Positions 40,986-52,200 of a DNA stretch of 64,000 nucleotides are shown one piece after another. Numbering within the stretch: position 1 is the first letter of the stretch; the number at the start of each line of letters is the position of its first letter. The notes below the pieces were generated by a model that saw nothing but the letters and a program-made list of their open reading frames with translations, searched no databases and was not told where the DNA came from. The DNA is from Gymnogyps californianus (lineage: Eukaryota; Chordata; Aves; Accipitriformes; Cathartidae): assembly GCF_018139145.2 (NCBI RefSeq), contig NC_059483.1, positions 2,357,001 through 2,421,000 on the forward strand, written 5' to 3'. A program made the translations under genes and the position numbers.

Positions 40986-43900
40986 GAAAATCAGTCTCAC
41001 TGCACATCTAATCAAGCATACATTTTCCCCTTTTCTTGAAGGAAGTTGGAAGAGGTGTGTAAATTCATACAGCAAGACGCTGGCCAAGTTAATTATGTTC
41101 TATTCATACTATCTGCCACTCCACAGATGAATAAATTTTGTATTTTTTTTTTTACCATATCAATGACGAAGTTATTCAGAAGCTACTACTTCATAGGTGC
41201 AAAAGTCAGTTTGAGAAAAGGGAGAAACAGATAAAGTAACTTATTTTGTTAACTTAAACCTCAATAAATCCTCAATACAGGAAAGCAAGCATGCACGACA
41301 TCCTTTTCTCTGAGCGTCTGCTCTTTTTTTAATTTGCCTAGTGCAACCACACAAGCTAGTTACAGAAAATTCAGGTCGAAAGTAACACACTCATAACAAC
41401 GTGCTGGGCAGAAGTTACACTTTGACATCGGTATCTTATACAGCAGCCATCACACTAATCTAAGAAACATGACTGACGGATCCTATTGACAGGCATCTGC
41501 AGAAAGCTGAAAAAAGAAAATCTATTAGAGATACACTGTCAGGGGCAAAAAATCATTTTTTGTTTCAAACCAAGCATGACCTGACAGCATCCCTTTAATC
41601 CCATTGAAAGTAAGAAGGACTTACTGAAGCTGATACTTACTGAAGTTTGTACTTACTGGCTCTAACCCTGATGGGAGAAGGCAGCTTAGACGTCAGCCTC
41701 TGGATGAGGCCCCTACAAGCACACAATGTTTTCCAGCATATTTCTATTAGAAGGAGAGAGTTGGAACACGGCAAAAGAACCAGGGCAACCAATGTCATGG
41801 GGAAAGAGAGCAAGCTTGGTTTATAACACCAACTGGAGTTTGGCCAAGGAAGAAAAATGGCCAGGGAAGAAGAGGGTACAGAACAGTCCCAATTTCATTT
41901 TGCATGGCCATATATCTCCTGAGGCTTCACCACAGAATGGGCTGTCTCCTACAGCCCCGTTCCTTATATCAAGCCTCCAAGCTTCCTCCCTCACAAGATA
42001 CACACTCTTTAGCAAATGCAATACTCCCTAAATTTACCAAAGTATTTTCCTTCTGTCTGTCCGTCTCACTAGCCTTCATCTGCCTGCCTGTGCTCGTCTC
42101 CCTCTGACCCTACTTGCCCAACCCTTTCACCCTTCCCATGTCCTACACCTCCCATTTCTCCCTTCACCAATACTGCACCTTGGTGGGGGTTCTCTGGCCT
42201 CCATGGTGGCACCGGTGTCGTTTTCCACGACTGGGCTTTGCTGGATGTCTCCTGGTAGCCTTGGGTCCCCACCGGCAATACAGTTAATGCTTTTCTTCCA
42301 CTAGCAAGTCTCCCTTATTGAAGTCTTGTAAGTCTTCTCTCGTCTTCCAGATGCAGCAACCCTTACAAGGGTAAGCTCGCTGCTCTTCCCTCCTAGACAC
42401 CTCAGCAGGCATCCAGGTCTGCAGACTAAAACCTAAGTGCCTGGGACAAGCAGCCGAAGAGGAGGAGCCACTACCAGCACATGATTAGCACGTGTGGAGA
42501 ACCACTGGTGGCCAGGGGACCTACTTTGAGCCCTGCTGATCTAAAAAAACCTGATGGGCTGGGCTCCTTTACAGATGAAGGCTCCAGTTCCCAGGTTGAC
42601 TTGTACCTGTTGGCCCCCCAACAGTAACTTTCTAGAATGCAAGCATGAGTCATTCGTCTGAAGCAAAGTTCAAAATACTGTACCACCTTACATCATAAAG
42701 AGCATTAGCAACTGTATCTACTTAACCCTTACAGACAGACGACTGGCCAAGGATTGCAGAGTTATTTTAATCATAAGTTTTCAATTAACCCTTTAGATCA
42801 AGCATCATCAGCCTACTCAGGTATGTATCCGCCCTTGTGTCCATGCATCTCTTCTCGGAGTGGGATGCAGACAGGACATACCTGGACTGCAATCAAAACT
42901 TTTTTCTTCAGAACTTCTTGGCAGATTTCTGAACTTCTGAAGAAGTGGATAGGATGGGCCAAGGCACAAAAGAAATGTTTCTAAAAGTTTCATATTAAGC
43001 TGCTACTAAACAATTCCCATAAATTAAAAACAAAAAAAGCTACAGCCTTTTGGCAGTACTCATTTTTTGTCCTACTGTGTTCAGAAATTTCTTAATGCAT
43101 ACGCACAGAAATTACCATCTTCTGCCTGCAGACATCATGCACGCGGCAGGGATGAGGAGAGAATGAACTGTTTGTGTACATCATGACATTTGGATCCAGT
43201 ACCCAAGCCTCCTTCCTTATAGCTTAGTATCAGATTACTCCAAAAGCAGAAACATTATCTAACACCCTAACCCAGAAATTTGCTTCATCTGACATTCAGT
43301 TTTCTCAGAGCTATTCACCATCCTTTGATAACCTGTTCAGCCGAACGATCAGTGAGATACGAACGCTCAGCTTTCTGCAACACTCCTCTCATTGGCATTC
43401 TGGCACGCGAGGATGCAGCTACATTGCCACAAGCCGTAAATCAGCAAAATAACGCATGCTTCCATGCACTTTTTAACACATTTTCCTCTGAAGAGGGTTA
43501 ACTTGCTCAGATCTGAAGTGACATTTTACTCTCCATATAATACTGTTAGGAAGGAAAAATAAGTTCTGATCTAAGTTTTGATAGGCTTAACCAAAACCAC
43601 AACTATGAAAATGGAACTCTTCTGAGTTCAGAATCCACAGCTGAATTTTGCAGCTTTCCTCATTTGAATTACAGTTCCTGTAGTTTTCATTTTATCTTAA
43701 TTTTTTTCCCCAAAGGAGTTTGGTCCCATAGAACACAACTGCTCTGAAGACTTGGAAATGTACTTTCTCAACAGGTACAGAACAAGCAAGAACACCACGC
43801 TTCCTGTAGTTCCCTCCGCCAATCTAATGAGCAGTTGCAGCACCCTGGAAGGAGGGTTCTGCCTCCATACCCAGCCACCATCCGTCTGTGCCAAAACAGA

Positions 43901-46900
43901 GAACCAGGCAAGAATTGCTGTAGTGCTTTTGTAGTGCCCATTGGGAACAGAAATCAGAAAGGAATATTGAGCCAGATCAAAGCTCGTGCTGTTTGGCATC
44001 CTGCCTCCCACAGCAGCCTCTGGGAGATGCACAGCGGAAGAGCACAGGAATCATTTTGAATAGCTATGGACACAGATAGGGTCGGGCTTAACAGCGCAGA
44101 GATACTGCCCGCTAGCTTTTCAAGTCTTCTCCATTACAGCACCCAGTAAAACAGTACCTGTCTGTACCCAGCATAGGCCACTACATGAAACTGCTCAATG
44201 GCTTTTAACTCATCATCCGTACCATCACACAAAAAAAAGCAGAAAAAAGGCTCCAGGCTACTGAAGCAACAGAAACTAGTGAAGGTGCTATCTCAGCAGC
44301 AGAAGAAACTAATTCGGAAGGTACCGTAAGGCAGATTTTTACAAAACCGGATTAATACCACGGTAGCATTGTGACAGAAACATTATGTTTACATAACTTT
44401 CTAGCAGCACACCATTTTCTACCTCTAAACCCCTCTGGTCTCCATAAGCTGCTTTGGTGAAGCTGCCTTCCCTCACGCTCACCCACGGGCGAGCGAGCAG
44501 CTCGTCTACCAGCTACTACAGAGCCACTACCCTCATCCCACCTCCCACAGGATCCTGAGATTCCTCTCGTCTTTAAGACATAATCCTACAACTACAACTA
44601 TCTTATATTTATGGGGTAATGATGTCTCAAAGACTCCCAGTACGCTCTGCAACTTGACACATCAGATACTCCTAAGGAGTATACTATGCACTGAGGAATT
44701 ACCATGCACAGCATCACAGGGGAACAGCACAGTCCACAAAACAACCAGAACAGGCTACACCTGCTCTTCTGACTGCTTCATTGAAGGGCAGGTACAAGAC
44801 AAAGGCTCAAGGTACCTGGGTCCTGTTTTAAGCCTGCTTTATACCACTGAAAAAGAAGTTTCACCTCAATATTGTCCATTTCAGCAATTTATCAGGAGAG
44901 ACCAGCTCATTTTACAGGAAGCAGCTGAAAGGAGCGTCTGCTTCCAGAATGGACTTCTAGACCACACCAGCTGGTATTCCATCAGGCATCGGGACTGTTA
45001 CCTTTCCCCTGGTGCACACACATAGAGTACTGGAGGAGCTGGAACCCTGCCTGCACATTTCATCCAAAATCGGCCACCCTTGCAGGTGACTGGCCATCTT
45101 CTCACACTGCCACGTTGTAATGCTCATTCAGCATTGCCTTTACAAGAAGAGTTACTATAAAATCAGACCAAGACCTCCCACCACACAACAGCAGGACATC
45201 ATGGTTGCAAGTCTCGCTCTACGTTGCCATGGCACTTGTGAGCTGCCAGGACTTGACATTATTTCTTCACTTGAACTTGATTCTTCCACTTTCTAGTCTA
45301 CCCCACGTCAACACGGATTCGTTGAGGTGATATGAGCGCATTGATGGTGCAATGAGTAAGATCGCATTACACCCCCCGTTTATAACCGAGACCATCGCTG
45401 TCGTTTACACCACCCTCCACCCTGTTTATCAGTCCCAGTACGCCTCCTCCGTCCAGCTCTTCTTACCCAGACCTGCAGCTCCAACAACGGTCACCGAAGA
45501 AACACACCAACCAAGCGCTCGCCCCTTCAGTGTTCTTCATTAGAGCCTCTTCCACACTCCAATGATGGTGTTCAGGACTAGCAAATCTTAGAAAAATATA
45601 CTATTTCCCACAGTTAAGCTCCACCCCACGATTGCAAAGGCAAACCAAAGTTACTCTTGCTGTTTGTTTACTTCCTAATTTATGAACCCCTGTAAGAGGA
45701 AACCAGATCACTCCCTATTTCAAGGCTTCATCAACGCTGCAAAACAAGCAGATGGGGAAAAAACTCATCTAAGCAGACACTTTAATCCCAGGGCGGAATA
45801 AGGTATTTTATCAAGAAAAAAATTGTTATTGACAAACAAAAGATGGCTTAAAGAACACATCAGAAATAATCAGCTCAGCAAACAGCTTACTTGACAGCGC
45901 TCCTGTAACAGCTTGTTTTGAAAAACACTGGAACTGTTTTTCATTTCCACAATGACTCCTTTTTTGGTTTACACACACTGATCACTACGCATTCACACCG
46001 TTTCAAGTCGCTGGTTTCCGTAGCAGTCAACTTTCACATTTGTTTTGTCAAGTGTCCTTTTACACCAGAATTTTTGGCCTTATTGACACCAACAGTTTTC
46101 TCCACTCACTGAACAACCACTGTCAGGCAACCAACGCTTTGCTACAGTCACGACGCCATGCAATACTGTTATTGTTTCAGGCACTGACCTTACACCGGCA
46201 AAACCACTGAGCATTTAGAACCTGGAATATTTGCTGTGCAAGGAAATTGGCTTAAAGTAGAGGCTCAGAAAGTAAACAAACAAAAAATCCAGTGCCTGGT
46301 AGCCCATTAACTTAGCCACAGAGAAGCCACTGAGGAAAAGAAATGGATACTGGCTTCACATCGCATCCCACACTCACGCAGCTGAACCCTGCGAGGAAAG
46401 CAATTCAGATGTGGGCCTTTGGACTGGGCTCTGAGTCAGCAAGTCTTTTGGCTCAACAGGTTTGGAAGTCCTGGGATACCAGGCAAATTTCCGAGCACAG
46501 GAAAAGAAACTCAAAGGCAAATAACAAAGTGCACATTTAAGAAATAAAACACACGCACAGGTACTGGCCCTCATTAATAAATAAAACAAACAGCTACCAC
46601 ACATGCACGCTACTCCACGCAGGACTTTGAGTCACTAAATCTTCATAAGGCAAGGATCTGGATTGTATTAGCCACATTTTCCCTTCCTGATTTGTGAGCA
46701 GCAACACCACAGCCCAATCCATCTGCAGTTGAGCGGGCACATGCGAACGACTGCACGGTGCTTAAGGCGATACATGTGATGCAGTAATTCAAACCTTTCA
46801 CCTGTTGGAGTTTTTTTTATACAAACTACTATGAGCCGGACTGAACTCACATGGGGCAAAGAGGTTTTATACCAGAGGGGAAAGCCCGACCGACCCCAAG

Positions 46901-47820
46901 CCATCACCACTGCATCCAGCCCACTGCTGCATGCAGCTCTACAGCAAAGCTCCCCTGCACCCAGCTTAACACAACAAGGGTCCGTGGAGCAACAGGCACA
47001 CGTAGCCTCTCTGCACAGTCAGAGGAGCCACAAGGCAGTCTCCAGCCCCAAAACAACCGGCGTAACTAGCAATAATTGAGCTTTTAGCATGAAGATGTAA
47101 ACCCGCTCAGAATTATGGCACATCCCACGTACACAGGGAATGGACGTGTGCCCCCTCCCCCCCGCTGAAGTCCAGTTATTGTAGCCCAGGAAACAGCTAA
47201 ATATTTGGCCTGTCAGACCAGTTACCAAGACCCTCAGAAATATCCACCCACAGCTGCCCAGCTTTTGACCATTTACGAATAAGATCGCCCACAGCCAAGA
47301 CCCCCATCAGCACTCGCAAGCGTTTACATAACGCAAAACATCACTTGCAACTGTGGCTCAAGTACGAGAGGAAAAACACGGGGGAAGTTGGAGCGGACAC
47401 CCTGCTCCATCGCCGAGGCCTCGGTCGTCCCGTGGAGAGGAGCGGCGCCGAGTCCCGGGCGCAGACCCCGGCCCGGCCCGGGGGCGGCAGCGCTCACCCC
47501 TCCGCCCGGCACAGCCGGGCGCCAACAAGCACTGCGGAACCGGGAGGGCGGAGAGGTCTCTGCCCCGTCCTGCGGGGGCTCCCGCGGCCGCGCATCCCCG
47601 CCGAGCACCGCTCCGCCGGCCCAGCCTCGGCACCGGCTCGGCGGCGGGCTGCATCCCCCGGTGTGTCCCCGCCCCGCGCCCGCAGCGCAGCGGCGGCCTG
47701 GGGAAGGGGGCTGCCCCGGCGGCCGGAGCGGGGCGGGCTCGCCGCCTCCCTCCCCAGCCGCTGCCGCAACCCCTGCCCGCCCCCCCTGGCCCTACCTGGC
47801 TCCGGTGGCGGCGGGGAGGG

Positions 47821-47844
47821 CTAGCGGCGGCTCGGCAGCCCCAT
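47821..47844 (-). CDS. Upstream ORF 2 in the ITPR1 leader (MGLPSRR)
   Basis: This seven-codon ORF plus stop lies wholly inside the leader exon. Its start context is strong, with G at -3 and G at +4. If the leader is spliced directly to the start-codon exon, its stop lies 41 bases before the ITPR1 start, short enough to hamper reinitiation. The likely role is in cis, lowering or gating ITPR1 translation, rather than making a functional peptide. That role is inference from position and context. Confidence 0.5.
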   Translation of the reverse strand: MGLPSRR

Positions 47845-47913
47845 GCCGGCGGCGCGGCGCTGCCCGGTCCCGTTAGGATGGAGGCTGCGCCGAGCTCCCG
47901 CCGCCGCGCCGCC

Positions 47914-47931
47914 TCAGCTCCACATCCACAT
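47914..47931 (-). CDS. Upstream ORF 1 in the ITPR1 leader (MWMWS)
   Basis: This five-codon ORF plus stop has an A at -3 (AACC before ATG). From the TATA position, transcription would start only about 5-12 bases before this ATG, so it may be skipped by most scanning ribosomes or be used only by transcripts that start slightly upstream. It is included because it is the first ATG expected in the mRNA. Confidence 0.4.
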   Translation of the reverse strand: MWMWS

Positions 47932-47960
47932 GGTTACTGCGCTCGGAGCTCGCCGCCGCG

Positions 47961-47969
47961 CCTTATATA
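47961..47969 (-). promoter_or_regulatory. ITPR1: TATA box of the ITPR1 promoter
   Basis: Read on the minus strand the sequence is GCTATATAAGG, a close match to the TATA consensus, embedded in very GC-rich DNA and pointing toward the leader exon. It predicts transcription starting near 47,939. The match is direct; its use as the main start is inferred. Confidence 0.75.
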
Positions 47970-48039
47970 GCGCCGCGGGGCTCTCTGGGTAGCGGAGTCC
48001 TGGCCGTGCCGCGCCGCCGCCGGGGAGCGCCCCCGCGGG

Positions 48040-48064
48040 ACTACAACTCCCGGCGTGCCCCGCG
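48040..48064 (+). promoter_or_regulatory. ZNF143/THAP11-type motif
   Basis: The sequence ACTACAACTCCCGGCGTGC closely matches the known ZNF143 (SBS) consensus ACTACAAYTCCCAGCATGC, differing at two positions within the conserved part, and is followed by a CGCG extension. It lies about 70 bases upstream of the ITPR1 TATA box. Binding is inferred from the motif only. Confidence 0.65.
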
Positions 48065-48069
48065 CCAGC

Positions 48070-48097
48070 GGGCAGGGCAGGGCAGGGCGGGACGGGG
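48070..48097 (+). promoter_or_regulatory. G-quadruplex-type motif upstream of ITPR1
   Basis: There are six runs of three or more G separated by loops of one to two bases (GGGCA repeated, then GGGCGGGAC and GGGG). This meets the usual quadruplex pattern on the plus strand, opposite the ITPR1 coding strand and about 100 bases upstream of the TATA box. Confidence 0.6.
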
Positions 48098-49077
48098 CGA
48101 CCCCCGGAGCGGGGCCGGGGGCTCCCCGGGCCGGGACATGGCCGCGGGGGCTCTGCCCGCTCCCGCCGGTGGCTGAGACTCTCACAGGTCTGTGCGTTCA
48201 CAACGTGGGGTCGTCGCAAGGCTGGGGGTTTCGCACAGAGCCCTGGCACCGGGCGGGCGGAGGGAGACGGGTGGGAGAGGGCTCCCCAAGCGCCCACCTG
48301 CCGCCGAGGAGTAGCCGGGATACACCGGCACCGTTGTACCAGCCACGTGAACTGCAAGAAAATCGAGCCGGGAAAAATAAATACTGAGTAAATGCAGGTC
48401 TTAGCACGGTTTGGGAAGTGCGAAATAGTGGAGAGATCACGCTTAAACCCTTGCGTTTATATACAAGGGATTGAGATTTCGCGAGGTTATTTACACACAC
48501 TGCTTTCACTTCTGGGGTAATTCAGTTATTGGAAGATGAGAGCCTTTCGCTCAGAACGGTCAGCTGTACGGAAGTGGGGTAAACCAGCTATTTTGCAGAA
48601 GAACAGTTTAAAACTTTGGGAGTAGTGAGTTTTACTTGGTTTCCTCTTCGGTAAGACTATCTGGCATGGGGATGCTACTAACGTTAAAGCCTGTCTACTG
48701 ACTGACAATGCAACTTAAGCCAGAATGACCAGCAGTGATAAAAATAAGTAATATTTCCTTTTATTTTTTACATTATGCAATTATTTGTCCTTAAAATGTT
48801 AGTCAAGGTATATTGTCCGCAGTTATACTGCAATTGTTATGCCTTCTGCAGGGTACACGTGGCTACCTTCGGCAGCACAAAGCGCCTCGCAGAAGTGGAT
48901 GCAACGTTTGCGCTGCAGAACTGCTGTAGCGCTTTAATTAGCATAAGGTGAAGAAAACACTTTCCTCCTCTCACTTCCACCCGCACCTGCCTGCTGCCTT
49001 AGATAACAGATAGGAAACGGTGTGTCACTGCTGCTGCCGTGCTCCTTGCTTGTTTCCCTCTCTACAGCAGCAGGCCG

Positions 49078-49237
49078 CCGCTGGAGAAACGGAACAAGTC
49101 CAGATCAGCCAGTGGTCCGATTCAACACAACCTACCACTATATTGGTTCTTCATTAAAAAATAACATCAGAGGAGCTGTAATTATGCCTACCAAGCAAGA
49201 ATATGCAGAAGTTGAAGTCCATGACTTAGGAACTTAA
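49078..49237 (+). other. Possible unannotated exon (weak)
   Basis: A long pyrimidine tract ending in TCTCTACAGCAGCAG (tandem acceptor-like CAGs) is followed by a frame open for about 50 codons to a TAA at 49,235-49,237. The conceptual peptide has balanced composition (for example FNTTYHYIGSSLKNNIRGAV) and does not look repeat-derived. I do not recognise the family. No AATAAA polyadenylation signal was seen close downstream. It could be the last exon of a transcript started from the ITPR1 CpG island, or chance. Confidence 0.25.
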
Positions 49238-52200
49238 GCGAAGGTCAGTGAACAGAGTTTATGATTTTCATAAATGGCTGCAATACTACAAGCCATTACT
49301 CATCAGACATTTGGCAGAGTAATGGTGCCTAATATCATTAGGTAATCCTAATGAATTCTCGTGTAATCAAATCTAATCTCTGGATGAGTTCAGTAGGCTG
49401 AGGACAGTGAATGGCTAGAACGTCTGCTGCACTTAGGTAGTGACATAAGGACTATCACTAGAGCCAGTGGCAAAGAGCTTTGCCCACTGAACACCTTTAG
49501 CGGTTATGCTAGCGGTATGCCTTGAAATATCTTCGTTACTGAGTGCTAAATAAGAGCAGCAGCAGTATGTTAGAAATTGCATGTAATGTAAGCCATAGTT
49601 TTGGGGGATTTCCCACAGACAGAGGATGAACGGGTCCCCCAGCCACACTCAGCCTGACGCATGAAGTTCTGTGAGTATGGGATGCATAGGAGACAGCAGA
49701 AGAGACCTGGGGACATCTGGCTCTATCGCAGTCTGCAAATCCTCAGTTTGGTGTCTGAAGAGTTGCACACATCTCTCCACGCTTCTCCTACAACAGCATG
49801 TCCTTTGCCTCCTGCTCCTTCTGCAGCCTACCAGTCCTCTGATCTTGCAGCCTCTCCAGAAAGTAGAATATCAAAGGCTACATTTTCTCTCATGGACTAC
49901 ATTTGCTTCTGGGTCTTGGTCAGTTCTTCAAAGGCTGTGGAGTTTGTGCTACTGAAGGCCCTTCAGCCAAAAATACTGATCAAGTACTGCAAAGAACTTG
50001 CTAGATTTGAAGGGGTACTGGCAAAGACAAGATAATCATTAAAATTTCCAACAGTGGAAAATGTTTCCATTTCGCTTTACGAACTTGCTTTGGGATGCTG
50101 CTGCAGCCACAGTGAGTTTGTAAGGTTCCTATCAGCCTACAGCTTTAAGAAGAGGTGAAACGGTAGGGCAGTCTGGGAATGAAAAAAGTCACACTCAGCA
50201 GTACCATACAGTTATTCTCTTAAAGCAACTGTTTCATTGATAATGTGAACTACAGCAGGTAGCCCCTGAGACGGGGAATAGAGTCCTGTTTGCTCAGTAG
50301 CAAACAAGGGGTTGGGCTTAGATCACAAACACATACGCAAAGAGGGTCTAAGGAATGAGAACTGTTCAAGAATTCAGAGAGGAAATAGTGGAAAAAATAC
50401 TACTTGGTAGATATCACTTCAGTCTTTAGAGTGCTATAATATAAATGTTTAGCCCAATCATATATGTGATTCCAGTCACAGGAAAGCACCTTGCAAGAGA
50501 GAATTTTTTTTTTTTGCTATTGGAGAACTCTGTTCTTTTTCTCCTTTTTGAACCTTATTCTGGTCCATCACTACCTTATTTGTAGCAATTACGTGAATTC
50601 AACATTGATGAAAGATGTTAAGATGAAGTTTGAAGTCTTTTATTTGCCAAGAATAAGAACAATATTATCTTGTTTTATGCTGCTGATTAACTGTTGACTT
50701 CTCTGGACTATTTTGGTCAGAAAGCACTCCAGCCTGCTGGGTGAGTTTGCACGTTTTTTTGTCTCTGCTGTTGGTTCAGCTGCACAAGCAGCAGCCCTGG
50801 AAGCAAAATTAGAACGGAAGATATTCCAGGCAGCTACCAGGACTCTAAGGATCAAACTGTCTAATCTTGGTCGTGGCTGGTCTTCATGATGAGGCAGATG
50901 ATCACAAAAGCTTCCCGTCATCAGAGCTGTCCCTGCCAGCACTGCAGCACTAGGAGATGAAAAGCACTGCTAACAATAGGGACAAATGCTAGGCAACATC
51001 TCAGCTTTTCAACTAAGTGCTGAAAAGTCTCTCATTTCTATAATATTTTAATAACAGTGAAACCAGTGTCTTAATCCTGAAGCATGGTGTACTCAGCGCG
51101 AGGAAAGAGAATAATTAAACCCTGTGTGGAAGAGATTAGCTGCCTGCGAACAAATGCCTTAGAAGCACAAACATGATCAATAAATGACACCAGCAAAAGT
51201 TCTCAGAAGTCCTCAGGATTACAAACTGAAAGTTGGATGTTGCTCAGAAGCAAACTGTAGTTGTAATAATTTCATCTAGTCTCCTGACAGAATACAGGAG
51301 CATAAACCTTCCCAATGGAAGTACAGAAATGATGCAGAAAAGAATTCTAGGAAAACAAGCAATGAGCACGAGTGGGCAAGATACACCAGAGAACTGTCCC
51401 AGCTCATTGGAAATCAGCTGATTTTCTGGAATTCCATCATTACACAGCCAGAACCCCATGGTTTGAATAAGGGGAAGTTATCCTGGCAGACTGTTTTCAG
51501 TTCTAGAGACTGTAGAATTTGGATGCCTAGATTTTGCTGTCATTTCAGTAAATTGCACTGGAAATTTGGAAGGAGAAAATAAGTTATATTTACTTTGCAT
51601 TTTAATAGAGATTCATTAATGCACGGGGCTAAGATCACTGTTTCAACATAAAAAGAATGTTTACATTTTCTGACCCCGAAGCACCAAGGGTTGATTTTAT
51701 AATTAAATTTGTATTCATTTGTTTTCCTGCACTCTGTTGCTTTTCTAAGTACGTCACAGGGCAAAAGGGACTAATGATGGATAATTGAAATGCATCCTTG
51801 TGAAGACTCCCAGCACTGTCATTTTACACACAGTAAAATTTCATACAGCAAATACAGTTGTGCTCCATTCCAGTACCAATACAAAACAAACAAAAAAAAC
51901 CCCTCCTTCACTATGGTCATGCTTCTTTTCACTGCACAGTCCTAATCTGTATAGGGAAAAAAAATATTAAATATTTTGAATTAATATCCCACAGAATGAG
52001 TCAAGATTTCTTTCAGCATAGTGGAGGATCCAGAAGAAGATCCATTCTGCTGACAGTCCTGAACACAAGCTCCCACAAAAAGTAAAGATTTACATGATAG
52101 AGCACCAAAATCTTCAACAACTACAGTGAACTGCAGGAAAAATGAAGGAAAACAAGGGCATTACCAGTTCCCTGATGCAGAAGGTATTGACAATTCTGGA

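Larger units (their letters stand above)
33491..47795 (-). other. ITPR1: ITPR1 intron 1
   Basis: This is an intron of about 14.3 kb between the leader exon donor (CAG before GTAGGG at 47,795) and the acceptor before the start-codon exon. I see no coding exon. It contains a MIR-like SINE remnant near 40.88-40.98 kb, short direct repeats at 35.82 and 41.62 kb, a pyrimidine-rich plus-strand stretch at about 41,990-42,180, and a compact homeodomain/POU-type motif cluster at 36,788-36,808. An additional untranslated exon inside it cannot be excluded from sequence alone. Confidence 0.75.
47796..47940 (-). other. ITPR1: ITPR1 exon 1, untranslated leader (5' end estimated)
   Basis: The 3' end is a good donor, GAGCCAG before GTAGGG. 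The 5' end is estimated at about 30 bases downstream of the TATA box, near 47,935-47,942. The exon is very GC-rich and contains ATG triplets at 47,931, 47,925 and 47,844, each followed quickly by a stop, so it is a leader rather than coding sequence. Direct splicing to the start-codon exon is inferred. The transcription start needs 5'-end mapping. Confidence 0.7.
47390..48330. promoter_or_regulatory. ITPR1: CpG island at the ITPR1 promoter
   Basis: This block has very high GC content and dense CpG, in sharp contrast to the AT-rich DNA on both sides. It covers the leader exon, the start of intron 1 and the upstream promoter with its TATA box, ZNF143-like motif and G-quadruplex motif. Boundaries are judged by eye. 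The long open frames across it on both strands are explained by the scarcity of AT-rich stop codons. Confidence 0.85.

Noticed and set aside
40822..41130. 102-codon plus-strand frame
   Set aside because: It is read through a MIR-like SINE remnant.
41990..42180. Pyrimidine-rich stretch considered as a set of splice acceptors
   Set aside because: Low-complexity composition without an exon-like partner; no ITPR1 peptide nearby.
47345..47970. Open frames of 159-205 codons on the plus strand over the ITPR1 CpG island
   Set aside because: Several overlapping frames on both strands are open because GC-rich DNA has few stop codons. The sequence is explained by the ITPR1 leader exon, its donor and the promoter.
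50640..50942. 100-codon minus-strand frame in the spacer
   Set aside because: No recognised family, no clear promoter or splice context.
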